Part shown: positions 25,213-34,168 of the stretch, piece after piece | Layout: the number at the start of each line of letters is the position of its first letter | Position numbering within the stretch: the stretch's first letter is position 1 | Source of the DNA: Candidatus Thiodiazotropha sp. CDECU1 | GTDB taxonomy: Bacteria; Pseudomonadota; Gammaproteobacteria; Chromatiales; Chromatiaceae | DNA: 64,000 bases | Reading direction: 5' to 3' | NCBI RefSeq assembly: GCF_963455295.1 | Contig: NZ_OY734020.1 | Coordinates: 2,046,001-2,110,000, forward strand | Program-made: the position numbers and the translations under genes | Notes under the pieces: model-generated | What the model was told of the DNA's origin: nothing | Seen by the model: the letters and a program-made list of their open reading frames with translations, nothing else | Databases searched by the model: none

Positions 25213-26241
25213 TCAGGCGGGCGATGTCTGATAGATCTGCAACGAATACCCACTCGCGCAGAACCACTTTCTACCGCTACCTATAGCTTGCGTGAACTGC
25301 TTGATCCCTTCCCTTGTTCCGATGACTGTGTTGTAGTTTTTGCCATAGTTTTTGACGCTATCCAGCCAGGCTTCCGGGGCGATATTCAAGCGCTCCAGGA
25401 TTGGTGCCAGTTCTGAAGGAATGGCGCCGGATTTATCTTCTCTGATGGCTCGCCCTGCCCAGTCGGTCAGTGCCAGGTAGTCTGGCAGGCTAAAGTTCAA
25501 GCCTGTGGGTTTGTCTTGGTGCTCACCACCCACAAACGGCACTAAATGCGCTGGCGCTGTGCTTGCGGCTTCTGTGCGGCTCCCTGTCTGCTCAAGTATT
25601 TTTTGATAATGTCTGATACGATCCTGGATGGAGGTGAAGTCTGATGCTTCCGGTCGATCGGCTATCTTTGCCCGGATCGGGTTGAGGTCAACGTAACTCA
25701 TGCAGGTCAATAGGGCTGCATCGTCAAGCAGGGCCTGACTTTTGAATCGGCCTTCCCAAAACTTCCCGGTACAATTGTCCTCCTCATTGGCCTGTCTTGC
25801 GATACTTTCATTGAGATTGCGCATGAACCAGCTGACATCGTAGAGTCTGTGCCGCCACTTTTCGATATCTTCGGCAACCACATCCAGTTCGGCCTTTGTT
25901 AGCTTTATGCCACTCAGATAGCGGCTTACGATAGGGCTTGGTTTGTAGAGCTTGGTCCATCGGGCTATTACTTCTTCATCATGCCAGTTTAAAGCAGCTT
26001 CCCGGTCGATCTTCAGCACCGTATGGGTGTGATTGTGCATCACGGCATAAGCGCAGATCGAGATTGAGAATACCCCATCCAGCTGCTTGAGCTTTTCCAC
26101 TATCCAGTCTCTACGGTGTTCGTAGCTACGACCGGTTAATTCATCCTCTCCGCACAGGAAGGCGCGGCGCACACAGCGCGATACACAATGGTAATAGGGG
26201 GTTTCTTCAAGACAGATCTGTTGCTTGCGCGATATCGTCAT
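25213..26241 (-). CDS. Y1 (HUH) transposase of the REP-associated type
   Basis: 342 residues from the ATG at 26241 with GGAG 6 bp upstream. TnpA/IS200-like domain: YYHCVSRCVRRAFLCG at the N-terminus, the HUH motif in AYAVMHNHTHTVLKI (~residue 85), and RWHRLYDVSWFMRNLNESIARQANE, KFWEGRFKSQALLDDAALLTCMSYVDLNP before the long C-terminal extension. The nucleophile Tyr lies probably in the helix MSYVDLNPIRA region or before it. Such single genes are often linked with REP repeats; here the flanks show none, but REP-like palindromes are common elsewhere in the window. The gene is intact. Confidence 0.82.
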   Translation of the reverse strand: MTISRKQQICLEETPYYHCVSRCVRRAFLCGEDELTGRSYEHRRDWIVEKLKQLDGVFSISICAYAVMHNHTHTVLKIDREAALNWHDEEVIARWTKLYKPSPIVSRYLSGIKLTKAELDVVAEDIEKWRHRLYDVSWFMRNLNESIARQANEEDNCTGKFWEGRFKSQALLDDAALLTCMSYVDLNPIRAKIADRPEASDFTSIQDRIRHYQKILEQTGSRTEAASTAPAHLVPFVGGEHQDKPTGLNFSLPDYLALTDWAGRAIREDKSGAIPSELAPILERLNIAPEAWLDSVKNYGKNYNTVIGTREGIKQFTQAIGSGRKWFCASGYSLQIYQTSPA

Positions 26242-26512
26242 GGCCGGCTCCGTGGCATGGTTACATTCCTTGTGCCGCCTGACTTTAATGCACCTGAATG
26301 CTCTTTTCAAATGGTGACTGTCTTAATATACTATAGTAGTGATGTTTTTGTTGATAATTCTTCTGGTCGATCATGGTGTGATTTAATATGGAATCGAGTA
26401 CAATTTTTAGATGGATCTGGCGTGTCAATGGTGTCCTGGTTTTACGAGTCTTGCCAAGTATTGCAGACATCCATTCATGAGGTCGCCAGATTGAAAGGTA
26501 GTGCCAAGAATC

Positions 26513-26905
26513 TTATTTGCTGTTCTCTGTCAGAACCCCAACTGATGCAATCATGTAGTCTACCGCCTGTCTGATCTGTTCATCCTTGAGCCGGTTGTTC
26601 CCACCCCGGGGCGGCATGCGAAACTTGTCGTCGCTTCCCTTGATGCCGTTCAGGGCACTTTGGTAGAGGCTGGGGGCGCCTTTTTCGATTCGTGGTGCCC
26701 ATGCAGTTGCATCTGTCACCGCAGGTGCACCCGAGACGCCCATCAGGTGGCAGTTGCGACAGGTCCCCATCCAGATGCCGCGTCCCTTTGCCAGGTGCTC
26801 TTCCGCGAAACGTGGCATATCCACAACAGATTCCTCTTGAGGCGCCTGCTCACTGCACCCGCCAAGCAGATAGAGACAAATTGCAATGGGTAAGATTCGT
26901 GACAT
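26513..26905 (-). CDS. Lipoprotein cytochrome c5-like
   Basis: 130 residues, lipobox LLGGC at ~16-18, one heme motif CRNCH, and a distal Met ligand in KFRMPPRGGNNRL with the c5-type C-terminal helix (IRQAVDYMIASVG). It is a single-heme, membrane-anchored periplasmic electron carrier. An 8-bp gap separates it from the upstream small membrane protein gene on the same strand. Confidence 0.85.
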   Translation of the reverse strand: MSRILPIAICLYLLGGCSEQAPQEESVVDMPRFAEEHLAKGRGIWMGTCRNCHLMGVSGAPAVTDATAWAPRIEKGAPSLYQSALNGIKGSDDKFRMPPRGGNNRLKDEQIRQAVDYMIASVGVLTENSK

Positions 26906-26913
26906 GGCTACGC

Positions 26914-27216
26914 TTAGTGGGACATGGTTCCCAGTGTGCCAATGGTGAAGATGCCTGTAACAATGCTAAAGGGGAGTGCTGTTACCACCAAAGAGAGAAA
27001 ATGCCAGCCGCTGAATCCTGAACGTATCCATGCATAGGCAGCGAGCACTGCGCCGAGCAATCCCAAAGCGCCTGCCGCGAAATAGTAAGTCTTTACGCAG
27101 TCTGTCAAACATGTGCGCTCTTCGAAATAACCCGACAACAGGTTGGCAAAGGTCAATCCGAGAAAGGCCCAGGAACCGACTGATACTAAGAGTGCGAGGG
27201 TAATGATTATCTTCAC
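26914..27216 (-). CDS. Small three-span membrane protein
   Basis: 100 residues with three hydrophobic segments (IIITLALLVSVGSWAFLGLTFA, YYFAAGALGLLGAVLAAYAW, FLSLVVTALPFSIVTGIFTI) and two cysteines in the first loop (RTCLTDCVKT). Cotranscribed with the cytochrome c5-like lipoprotein 8 bp downstream, so perhaps its membrane partner. No family recognised. Confidence 0.65.
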   Translation of the reverse strand: MKIIITLALLVSVGSWAFLGLTFANLLSGYFEERTCLTDCVKTYYFAAGALGLLGAVLAAYAWIRSGFSGWHFLSLVVTALPFSIVTGIFTIGTLGTMSH

Positions 27217-27627
27217 GCTAATCTCCGATTAACACGACATACTTAATCGTCGGGTAAATAGAAGTATATGGAGCAGCAAGCATGGCTTTCAACTAGGTTT
27301 AGTCTGGGGTTATTAATCTGCCGAGAATCACAACTCTTCCACTGTCTCATGCATCGGGTTTCGATACGCATAAAAGGATTGGGGCAGATCACCCTTCAGC
27401 ATGTTTTTTGGCAAGTTTGAAGTAAATATTCAACAAGCAGGCTTGTGTCCTTTGTTCTCTCCAAAAACTCAATCTTCAATATCGTCGGATTAATTTACAC
27501 GAATATTTTCGGGTATTTTATAACTCGCTGATTTTATTGTGCGGCATGAATAGTGCTCTATTTCCTATTCATCGGAGAAATGGATGTTAAGTGTAAGAAA
27601 TAATCAAAGGAGAAAGGAGATATTGAT
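27217..27627. other. Divergent intergenic region with one hairpin
   Basis: About 410 bp without genes. A hairpin ATGAATAG / CTATTCAT lies at 27546-27572, about 55 bp before the PEP-CTERM gene, a place for an operator or leader structure. No sigma-54 or REP-type sequence is seen. Confidence 0.4.
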
Positions 27628-28149
27628 ATGAAACGGATACTCAAAACAGTTCTTACGGGTTTGCTTGGGCTCCCATTCACCGCACAAGCAATAATGATAG
27701 GCGATACGATCAATGGGTCAGGAAACACACTGACACCGGGTACTGCCATAATTGGTGCGGGAATTGAGTTTGAGGCACATGGTGGTTATATGGATTTCGA
27801 TTTTGACGAGAACCTTTTAACCGTCTCTGTCACGAACCTGATTTCCTGGAGTGGATTTGGTGATTACATATTTAGTGATTTTAATGATGTCATCACAGGC
27901 GTGACAATGACTTCAAACACCTTTGTGTCTGGATTGACAGACTTTTCGTTTGATGATCACAGCATTACCCTGGATATAGATAGTGGTGAGCGCCAGCTTG
28001 ACATGAGTCGTGCGGAAGCGGTCTTTGCCATCCAGACATATACAGGTACAAATACAAATTCGAATGTACCTGAACCCTCTACACTACTTCTTCTGGGAGC
28101 AGGTATAGTCGGTATAGGCGTTGCTCGTATTCGTCGATCAACAATTTAG
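27628..28149 (+). CDS. PEP-CTERM sorting-domain protein
   Basis: 173 residues with signal peptide (KTVLTGLLGLPFTAQA) and a C-terminal sorting signal VPEPSTLLLLGAGIVGIGVA followed by RIRR: PEP motif, hydrophobic helix, basic end. The acidic body lacks cysteine apart from none visible and probably forms a beta structure. EpsH/exosortase systems cleave such signals during export of extracellular polysaccharide-associated proteins. AAAGGAGAAAGGAG precedes the ATG. No exosortase gene lies in this window. Confidence 0.9.
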   Translation: MKRILKTVLTGLLGLPFTAQAIMIGDTINGSGNTLTPGTAIIGAGIEFEAHGGYMDFDFDENLLTVSVTNLISWSGFGDYIFSDFNDVITGVTMTSNTFVSGLTDFSFDDHSITLDIDSGERQLDMSRAEAVFAIQTYTGTNTNSNVPEPSTLLLLGAGIVGIGVARIRRSTI

Positions 28150-28163
28150 CACCTCCATGCACT

Positions 28164-28191
28164 GAGGGGGGCTCACGCCCCTCTTTTTTTT
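28164..28191 (+). terminator. Rho-independent terminator after PEP-CTERM gene
   Basis: GAGGGG / CCCCTC stem, loop within GGCTCACG, followed by eight or more T. Starts 15 bp after the stop. Confidence 0.88.
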
Positions 28192-28380
28192 TACCAATCT
28201 ATAAATCCCATTTAACAGTTTATTTCACCAGTTTATTTCCGTTTACTATGCTTTTATAAATTGCACTATAGATCTATAACCATCGATAGGATATATAAAC
28301 CGAGAATATGCAGGGATTATAAATGGCATTGGTTCGGAGAGTATATCCAAACGTAAGGCAAACAGATAAGGAGTGGCAGA

Positions 28381-29214
28381 GTGAACACAATATCAAATAC
28401 TGCTTACTACTGCTGTGGCATACGGATGGAGGATGCCAGGAAAAATCGCTCAATCTGCAAGGATGTCTATGCAGAAAGATTCATGGATGAGAGGGGCAAA
28501 CAGATATTCGAGCCGTTCAAGTCGGAGAAAATGCCTAACATATCGAATATCGTGAGGTGCCGACTTATTGATGATTATCTTGCTACCGAATTAGCTGAAA
28601 ATAATAAGCTGACGATTATCACTGTTGGTGCAGGATTCGATACTCGACCGTATCGATCAAAGGGAGGCATATGGATAGAAATTGATGAACCACAGATAAT
28701 CAACTACAAAAATGAAAGGTTGCCAGTGCAGGAGTGTTCTAACCCACTAAGTCGGATTTCAATTGACTTTACCCATGATTCTTTGTCTGAGAAGCTTAGA
28801 GAAGAAAGTAGCGAGAATTTAACAGTTATTATTATTGAAGGCGTATTCATGTATCTGGAACCGGAGGCGATCAGAAAAACAATTTGTAGCATCCAAGGAT
28901 TGTTTCCCAGGCACGTACTCTATTGCGATTTGATGACAAAGCGTTTTTTTACAAAGTTTGCGCAGAGTGTTCATTCAAAACTCGTAGCATCCGGTGGTAG
29001 ATTCACGGAAAGACCCGATTTGCCGGAGAAGATTTTCTTTGAGCATGACTATAAAGAGATTGAACGCACTCCAATGTTCAAACGGGCAGGAGAGCTGGGT
29101 CTCCTTTGGGATGAAGTGAAAATACCGAAATTTGTCAGCTGGTTGATGCTGAATCTATTTGCAAGAGACCTGAATGGTTATGCAGTGTATCGTCTGAATT
29201 TTGAAAAAATCTGA
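28381..29214 (+). CDS. Ppm1/Tcmp-family (leucine carboxyl methyltransferase-like) SAM methyltransferase
   Basis: 277 residues from GTG behind AAGGAG. The N-terminal part (TAYYCCGIRMEDARKNRSICKDVYAERFM) and SAM motif VGAGFDTRPYR followed by EIDEPQIINYK are typical of the Ppm1/Ppm2/Tcmp family of O-methyltransferases, which in bacteria include polyketide-modifying enzymes. IIIEGVFMYLE is the matching motif III. Substrate cannot be told. It ends 7 bp before the convergent pst operon end. Confidence 0.85.
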   Translation: MNTISNTAYYCCGIRMEDARKNRSICKDVYAERFMDERGKQIFEPFKSEKMPNISNIVRCRLIDDYLATELAENNKLTIITVGAGFDTRPYRSKGGIWIEIDEPQIINYKNERLPVQECSNPLSRISIDFTHDSLSEKLREESSENLTVIIIEGVFMYLEPEAIRKTICSIQGLFPRHVLYCDLMTKRFFTKFAQSVHSKLVASGGRFTERPDLPEKIFFEHDYKEIERTPMFKRAGELGLLWDEVKIPKFVSWLMLNLFARDLNGYAVYRLNFEKI

Positions 29215-29221
29215 AAATTCA

Positions 29222-30001
29222 TCACCCATAACGCCCCTCAATATAATCCGCAGTCTCTTTCTTATCCGGCGTAACAAACAAGTCTTCAGTTGCCTGGTGC
29301 TCCACAACCTTGCCCATCAACATGAAGATACACTCTTCACTGGCACGCCTGGCCTGCGCCATGTTGTGGGTGACGATGAGGATGGTGTATTTGCCACGCA
29401 GTTCCCAGATAAGTTCCTCGACGGCGGCGGTACCTTTAGGGTCGAGGGCGGAGCAGGGCTCATCCATTAACAGTACACTCGGCTTTACCGGCAGAAGCCG
29501 CGCGATGCATAGCTTCTGTTGCTCTTCCAGGGAGAGTTCGGTTCCCTTCTGGTTGAGCCGGTCTTTTACCTTGTCCCATAACAGCACCTGCTGCAGTGCG
29601 GATTCGACAATCTCATCCTCGTCGGAGTTCGATGATCCTGCTTTTTTGGCATGGATGCGGTGACCGAACAGAATATTGTCGCGTATCGACATAGGTAAGG
29701 GGTTCGGCCGTTGGAATACCATGCCGATCTGTTTGCGTACCTGGACGAGTTCCACGTCCGGATCGTAGATGTTCTTGTCCATGACATCGATGTTGCCTTC
29801 GATACGCACATAGCCGAGTCGTTCGTTAATGCGGTTGACGCTGCGCAGGAAGGTCGACTTGCCACAACCGGAGGGTCCAATCATCGAGGTGATCATACCG
29901 TTGCGGATATTGAGATCGACATCGAAGAGGGCCTGGAAGGTCCCATACCATAGGTTGAGCTTGCTGGTTTTGATGGCTAACTCGGGTGCTTGTTCATTCA
30001 T
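29222..30001 (-). CDS. pstB: Phosphate ABC transporter ATPase, degenerate signature motif
   Basis: 259 residues. Walker A GPSGCGKST (42-50), Q-loop VFQRPNPLPMSI, Walker B LLMDEPCSALDP and the H-loop THN are all consensus. The ABC signature, normally LSGGQQQR, reads LSLEEQQKLCIAR, so the site this protein offers to the partner's ATP is damaged. The neighbouring second PstB has the opposite pattern, suggesting a heterodimer. Last gene of the pst operon; a 260-bp gap with a palindromic element precedes it. Confidence 0.88.
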   Translation of the reverse strand: MNEQAPELAIKTSKLNLWYGTFQALFDVDLNIRNGMITSMIGPSGCGKSTFLRSVNRINERLGYVRIEGNIDVMDKNIYDPDVELVQVRKQIGMVFQRPNPLPMSIRDNILFGHRIHAKKAGSSNSDEDEIVESALQQVLLWDKVKDRLNQKGTELSLEEQQKLCIARLLPVKPSVLLMDEPCSALDPKGTAAVEELIWELRGKYTILIVTHNMAQARRASEECIFMLMGKVVEHQATEDLFVTPDKKETADYIEGRYG

Positions 30002-30091
30002 TGTATTAGCTTGTGTTTGTTTGTAACTGGCAGAAGTTTCTCAGTATTTGCAGTTTTCAATTCTGTAACAAGGAGTACTTTTCTGACCCTC

Positions 30092-30222
30092 GGCACCTGA
30101 CGGTTGTCTTTCTCCGACGCACCGACAGCAGTTCCATGCGCCCGAAGGAAGTGCCCTTGGGGTATGCTGACGGGGCTTACGCGGCGTCCTTGCCGCTACT
30201 GCGAAAAACAACCGTCAGGCGC
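30092..30222. repeat. Palindromic element inside the pst operon
   Basis: Outer arms CCTGACGGTTGT (30096-30107) and ACAACCGTCAGG (30208-30219) are perfect inverted repeats, extended imperfectly by GGC.. and ..GCC. Inside, 30138-30163 contains the complement of ACCCCAAGGGCACTTCC..., a motif present three times in the MITE-like element at 46.5-46.8 kb. It lies between the two pstB genes; in RNA it would form a long hairpin that could dampen expression of the last gene. Confidence 0.7.
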
Positions 30223-30264
30223 CACCAACGTTCAAATTGTGACTTTTTTGACAGTTGTTGCTGA

Positions 30265-31086
30265 TCAACCGAATTTACCTTCTACATAGTCACGGGTTCT
30301 CTGGTCCTCTACTTCGCCTGTGAAGAGATCCTCGGTTTCACCGATCTCCACACATTCACCTTCGAGAAAAAAGGCTGTTCGATCCGCAAGTCGTCTCGCC
30401 TGCTGTACCAGGTTGGTGACCAGGATGATGGTCATGTCATGCTTCAGCTCCTTCAACACATCCTCGATGCGCATGGTGGTTACCGGGTCCACGGCGATGG
30501 AGAACTCGTCCAGCATCAATAGGTCCGGCTCCTGGGAGAGGGCGCGGGCGATGGTCAAGCGCTGTTGCTGGCCACCGGAGAGAAGACTGCCCAGGGAGTA
30601 GAGCCTGTCCTTGACTTCGTCCCACAATGCGGCCCGGGTAAGGCAGCGTTCGACGATGATGTCCAGATCGCTTTTATTGTTGATGCCGCGCAGGCGGGGT
30701 GAGAGAGCGACGTTTTCATAGATCGTCAGGGGCAGGCCGACGGGAAGCGGGAAGACGACGCCGATACGGCTGCGCAGGGCATAGATGTTTTTCAGCTTAT
30801 GCACATCGAGGCCGTTGAACAGAATCTGACCTTCAACACTCATGTTGGCGTTGAAGGTGTCCATGCGGTTGAGGGCCTTGAGAAAAGATGTCTTGCCGGC
30901 GTTGGCCGGACCGATGATGCCGAAGATCTCGTGCTCGCGAATCGTCAGATTGACATTGCTCAGGGCAGGTGTCTCGCCATACTTGATGGTCAAGTCATTG
31001 ACCCCGAGTTTGACAGGGGCGGTGGCTTCGACCGCCTCTTCCGGTATAACGTCGGCCGCTGCGGTATTGAGGCTCATGTCTACCAT
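30265..31086 (-). CDS. PstB-like ATPase with altered catalytic residues
   Basis: 273 residues; the first ~20 form an acidic extension. Signature LSGGQQQRLTIARAL is perfect, but Walker A is GPANAGKTS, the Walker B region reads LLMLDEFSIAVDP (Pro and Cys/Ser of DEPxSALD changed, Glu kept), and the switch histidine is replaced by Asn in LVTNLVQQARR. Together with the other PstB it would give one complete and one degenerate ATP site. It overlaps pstA by 7 bp. Confidence 0.85.
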   Translation of the reverse strand: MVDMSLNTAAADVIPEEAVEATAPVKLGVNDLTIKYGETPALSNVNLTIREHEIFGIIGPANAGKTSFLKALNRMDTFNANMSVEGQILFNGLDVHKLKNIYALRSRIGVVFPLPVGLPLTIYENVALSPRLRGINNKSDLDIIVERCLTRAALWDEVKDRLYSLGSLLSGGQQQRLTIARALSQEPDLLMLDEFSIAVDPVTTMRIEDVLKELKHDMTIILVTNLVQQARRLADRTAFFLEGECVEIGETEDLFTGEVEDQRTRDYVEGKFG

Positions 31087-31949
31087 TTCTTTTTACCTCG
31101 CAGATACATGCGGAAGGCGATGGAGATGCTGTTCATCAACAGCACCATGGCGATCAGCACCAGGGCGACACCGAACGGCAGGTTATCCGGTACCCCGGGT
31201 ACTTGGGTGGCGACCACGAACAGGTGCAGCGAAAGCGCCATGGTCTGATCGAAGACGCCTTGGGGCAGGAAGGGCAGAAAGAATGCCGCGCCGGTGAACA
31301 TGATGGGGGCGGTTTCGCCGGTGGTGCGTGACACCTCCAGGATTACGCCGGTGAGGATGCCGCTGACCGCATTCGGCAGCACTACTCGTCGTATGGTCTG
31401 CCAGCGGGTGGCGCCCATGTTCCAGCAGGCCTCTCTGAATGCCTGGGGGACGGCACGTAACGACTCCCGGGTGGAGACGATCACCACCGGCAGGGTCATG
31501 ATGGCCAGGGTCAGGCTGGCTGCCAGGATGCTGGTGCCAAATCCGAAAAAGATAACGAAGGCGCCGACACCGAACAGGGCATGCACGATGGATGGAACCC
31601 CTGCCAGATTGATGATGGCCAACTGGATAATTCGGGTGAACCAGTTGTCACCGGCATACTCATTGAGATAAATGGCTGCTGCCACGCCAAGTGGAACCGA
31701 TGCCAGCAGCGCAACCGCCACGATCCAAATCGTCCCCAATAGCGCGGGGAAGATGCCGCCCTCTGTCATGCCGTTGGTGGGGTCGGTAAACAGAAAATCG
31801 ATGGAGATGATACTTCCGCCCTTGATGATCAGCGTGGCCAGGATAATGACAACCGGAATGATCAATAGAACGGTCATCATGAGAAACAGGATACGGAACA
31901 GGTTCTGAACCCTTTTATTTCGTACATTCAATGCAGATTCGGCGAACAT
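31080..31949 (-). CDS. pstA: Phosphate ABC transporter permease PstA
   Basis: 289 residues, six membrane segments, with the permease EAA-type loop in SLRAVPQAFREACWNMGATRWQTIRRVVLPNAVSGILTG and TRTTGETAPIMFTGAAFF characteristic of PstA. It forms the channel with PstC for phosphate import. It lies 6 bp after pstC. Confidence 0.92.
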   Translation of the reverse strand: MFAESALNVRNKRVQNLFRILFLMMTVLLIIPVVIILATLIIKGGSIISIDFLFTDPTNGMTEGGIFPALLGTIWIVAVALLASVPLGVAAAIYLNEYAGDNWFTRIIQLAIINLAGVPSIVHALFGVGAFVIFFGFGTSILAASLTLAIMTLPVVIVSTRESLRAVPQAFREACWNMGATRWQTIRRVVLPNAVSGILTGVILEVSRTTGETAPIMFTGAAFFLPFLPQGVFDQTMALSLHLFVVATQVPGVPDNLPFGVALVLIAMVLLMNSISIAFRMYLRGKKKW

Positions 31950-31955
31950 TGCGAT

Positions 31956-32888
31956 TTAACCCTTACGAATACCACGGACGATGAGATCCGCGGTGAGGTT
32001 GATCAGGAAGGTGATGATGAAGAGAAAGATGCCGATGGTGAACAGCGCTTGATAGTGAGGTGATCCCACCGCGGTCTCACCCAGTTCCGCAGCGATGGTC
32101 GCGGTCAGCGCACGTACCGGATCAAACAGGCTGCCGGGGATGTTCACCGCATGCCCGGTGGCCATCAATACCGCCATGGTCTCGCCAAAGCCACGCCCCA
32201 CGCCCAACAGGACTGCCCCGAGCAGACCGTTCTTCGCAGCAGGAAGAACTGTCTTGAAGATGACTTGCCAACGGGTAGCACCCAGTGCTTCCGCCGCCTC
32301 ACGATAACGGTCGGGTACCGCTTTCAAGGCATCCTCCGCAATTGAGGTCATGATCGGTGCCGCCATCAAACCGAGTATGATGCCGGCATTGAGCACATTT
32401 AAACCCACAGGCACATCAAACAGATCGATAATCAACGGATTCATGATGGAGAGACCGATGAATCCCCAGACCACCGAGGGGATGGCAGCCAACAATTCCA
32501 CCAGGACCTTTAGCGACTCTCTCAGCTTGCCGGTGGCAAACTCACCGATAAAGATAGCGGCGCCGAGGGAGAAGGGGATGGCCACCACCATGGCAAGACC
32601 GGTAACACTGGCTGTACCTGCCACCAAGGCGAGAATGCCATACTCAGGGTCGTCCTCATCAGAGGGTTCCCAAAATGGCGAGAGGAAAAACTCTCTGAAG
32701 CTGAAGTCCTCCAGCAGAAAGCCCATACCTTCCATGGTGATAAATACAAATATACCTATGATGAAGATGATTGCCGAGATGCCCGCGACAAAGACCAGGG
32801 ACTGCACAAGCTTGTCGATATACCAGTCCAGGTTCCGGCTGTCGAAATCCGCAGGTATCGACTGTTGGATGTTTTCGACCTCTGACAT
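31956..32888 (-). CDS. pstC: Phosphate ABC transporter permease PstC
   Basis: 310 residues from ATG 32888, one base after the phoU stop, with GGAG inside phoU as ribosome binding site; a GTG at 32909 is possible but less likely. Six membrane segments; EAA loop in ALKAVPDRYREAAEALGATRWQVIFKTVLPAAKNGLLGA and GRGFGETMAVLMATGH typical of PstC. A periplasmic loop rich in acid (EPSDEDDPEYG) lies near residue 80. Confidence 0.92.
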   Translation of the reverse strand: MSEVENIQQSIPADFDSRNLDWYIDKLVQSLVFVAGISAIIFIIGIFVFITMEGMGFLLEDFSFREFFLSPFWEPSDEDDPEYGILALVAGTASVTGLAMVVAIPFSLGAAIFIGEFATGKLRESLKVLVELLAAIPSVVWGFIGLSIMNPLIIDLFDVPVGLNVLNAGIILGLMAAPIMTSIAEDALKAVPDRYREAAEALGATRWQVIFKTVLPAAKNGLLGAVLLGVGRGFGETMAVLMATGHAVNIPGSLFDPVRALTATIAAELGETAVGSPHYQALFTIGIFLFIITFLINLTADLIVRGIRKG

Positions 32889-32889
32889 C

Positions 32890-33966
32890 TCAGTTTGCTC
32901 CCTCACCACGAAGCAATTCCATCAGGTCCTTAATCAGTATTGCCAATTGACGATAGATCGAATCGTATTCATGGATATCCTCATCCTCCGGTGCCTCACC
33001 CAGGCCCCACTCGACTACCGATGTGTGAAAGGGTACGCGTGGCAGGTAAGAGGAGATCTCTCCCTGCAGGCTAACGACCACATGCTGATCAGATATCTCT
33101 TTAGGGGTTAACTTTTCAATGGAGGTCGGCTCGGCATCGCTGTAATCGATACCCTTTTCCTGCATGAACTTGACCAGGTTGGAATTGAGCGCTTGGGCCT
33201 CTATTCGTCCGGCGCTTGTATAGTTGCCTATAGTCGGATGATTGATTCTGGCGATGGCCTCCGCCAGTTGACTCAGGCTGCTGTTGTCTTCGTCGACAAA
33301 GAGGATGTTGAAGGTCTTCGGCTGTTTCTGCTCTCCTGTAACGGCGAACACAGTATCTTCACAAAGATTTTTAGCCTGGTCGGATACACGTTTGAGTTGG
33401 GTGAATATGACGAAAATCGCAAGCACCTCTTCGACCTTGGCGCGATCGTCATTCTCCATCATCTCGGTATAGACAACATCCAGATTGTGCTCCATCTCAC
33501 TTGCCATCTGCATGGTGCTCTTGGCGCTGTCGGCATTCAGCTCCGTAAAGGCATTGATGGCCAGTTGCAGCATATTCATGGTTTCATTGGCGATACGATC
33601 GAGTTCCCTGCCCAAACCACCACTGGGGGGTTGAGATAGCTGTGCCGCTTCCCGGGCGATGGTGACGGCATAGTCACCAATACGTTCCAGTTCGATATTC
33701 GCGCGTATCACTGAGGAGAGAAGTCGTAAGTGCCCGCCGCTAGGGATATGGACGGCGAAGAAGCGGTGACAGATGCTGTCGATATCACGCATACAGCGAT
33801 TGATCGGGTTGTCATTCAACACCGTGATGTAGGCGAGTTTATTATCCCCTGTCTGCAAAGCCTTAACGGCATTTTTGACAGCTTCCTGTACCTGCGCACC
33901 CATTTTTGCCACCCGGTCGTGGATATTATTGAGGTCGCGTTCCAGTCGTTCTTCGAGGTGGCCCAT
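32890..33966 (-). CDS. phoU: PhoU fused to a catalytically dead LMW-phosphatase/ArsC-like domain
   Basis: 358 residues from ATG 33966 (GGAG 9 bp upstream; the TTG at 34005 is less likely). Residues ~1-215 are the two three-helix PhoU bundles, with the metal-binding E-x-x-x-D-Y pattern in IELERIGDYAVTIARE. From ~218 follows TFNILFVDEDNSSLSQLAEAIAR, aligned with the P-loop of low-molecular-weight tyrosine phosphatases/arsenate reductases (NILFVCxxNSxRSQMAEA). The nucleophile Cys is Asp and the Arg is Leu, so it cannot act as a phosphatase. It may bind phosphate or a partner protein. PhoU normally damps PhoR/PhoB and Pst. Confidence 0.85.
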   Translation of the reverse strand: MGHLEERLERDLNNIHDRVAKMGAQVQEAVKNAVKALQTGDNKLAYITVLNDNPINRCMRDIDSICHRFFAVHIPSGGHLRLLSSVIRANIELERIGDYAVTIAREAAQLSQPPSGGLGRELDRIANETMNMLQLAINAFTELNADSAKSTMQMASEMEHNLDVVYTEMMENDDRAKVEEVLAIFVIFTQLKRVSDQAKNLCEDTVFAVTGEQKQPKTFNILFVDEDNSSLSQLAEAIARINHPTIGNYTSAGRIEAQALNSNLVKFMQEKGIDYSDAEPTSIEKLTPKEISDQHVVVSLQGEISSYLPRVPFHTSVVEWGLGEAPEDEDIHEYDSIYRQLAILIKDLMELLRGEGAN

Positions 33967-34168
33967 TGTTAGATGCTCCGCTTTGCATGCCGTCACTGAT
34001 GACAAAGGCTTTTCTTATATAGAATCAGTAATGTTTAGATGGCATAAATGCCCATCTGGTGCTCGTCTATGAGATCCAAATCCTATTCGATAAGTTTATT
34101 ACGTCGGGCAGAGGGTGGATATCCCGATCCAGGCGCGCAATACGTACCTGGACCGGAAAATCGTCATC

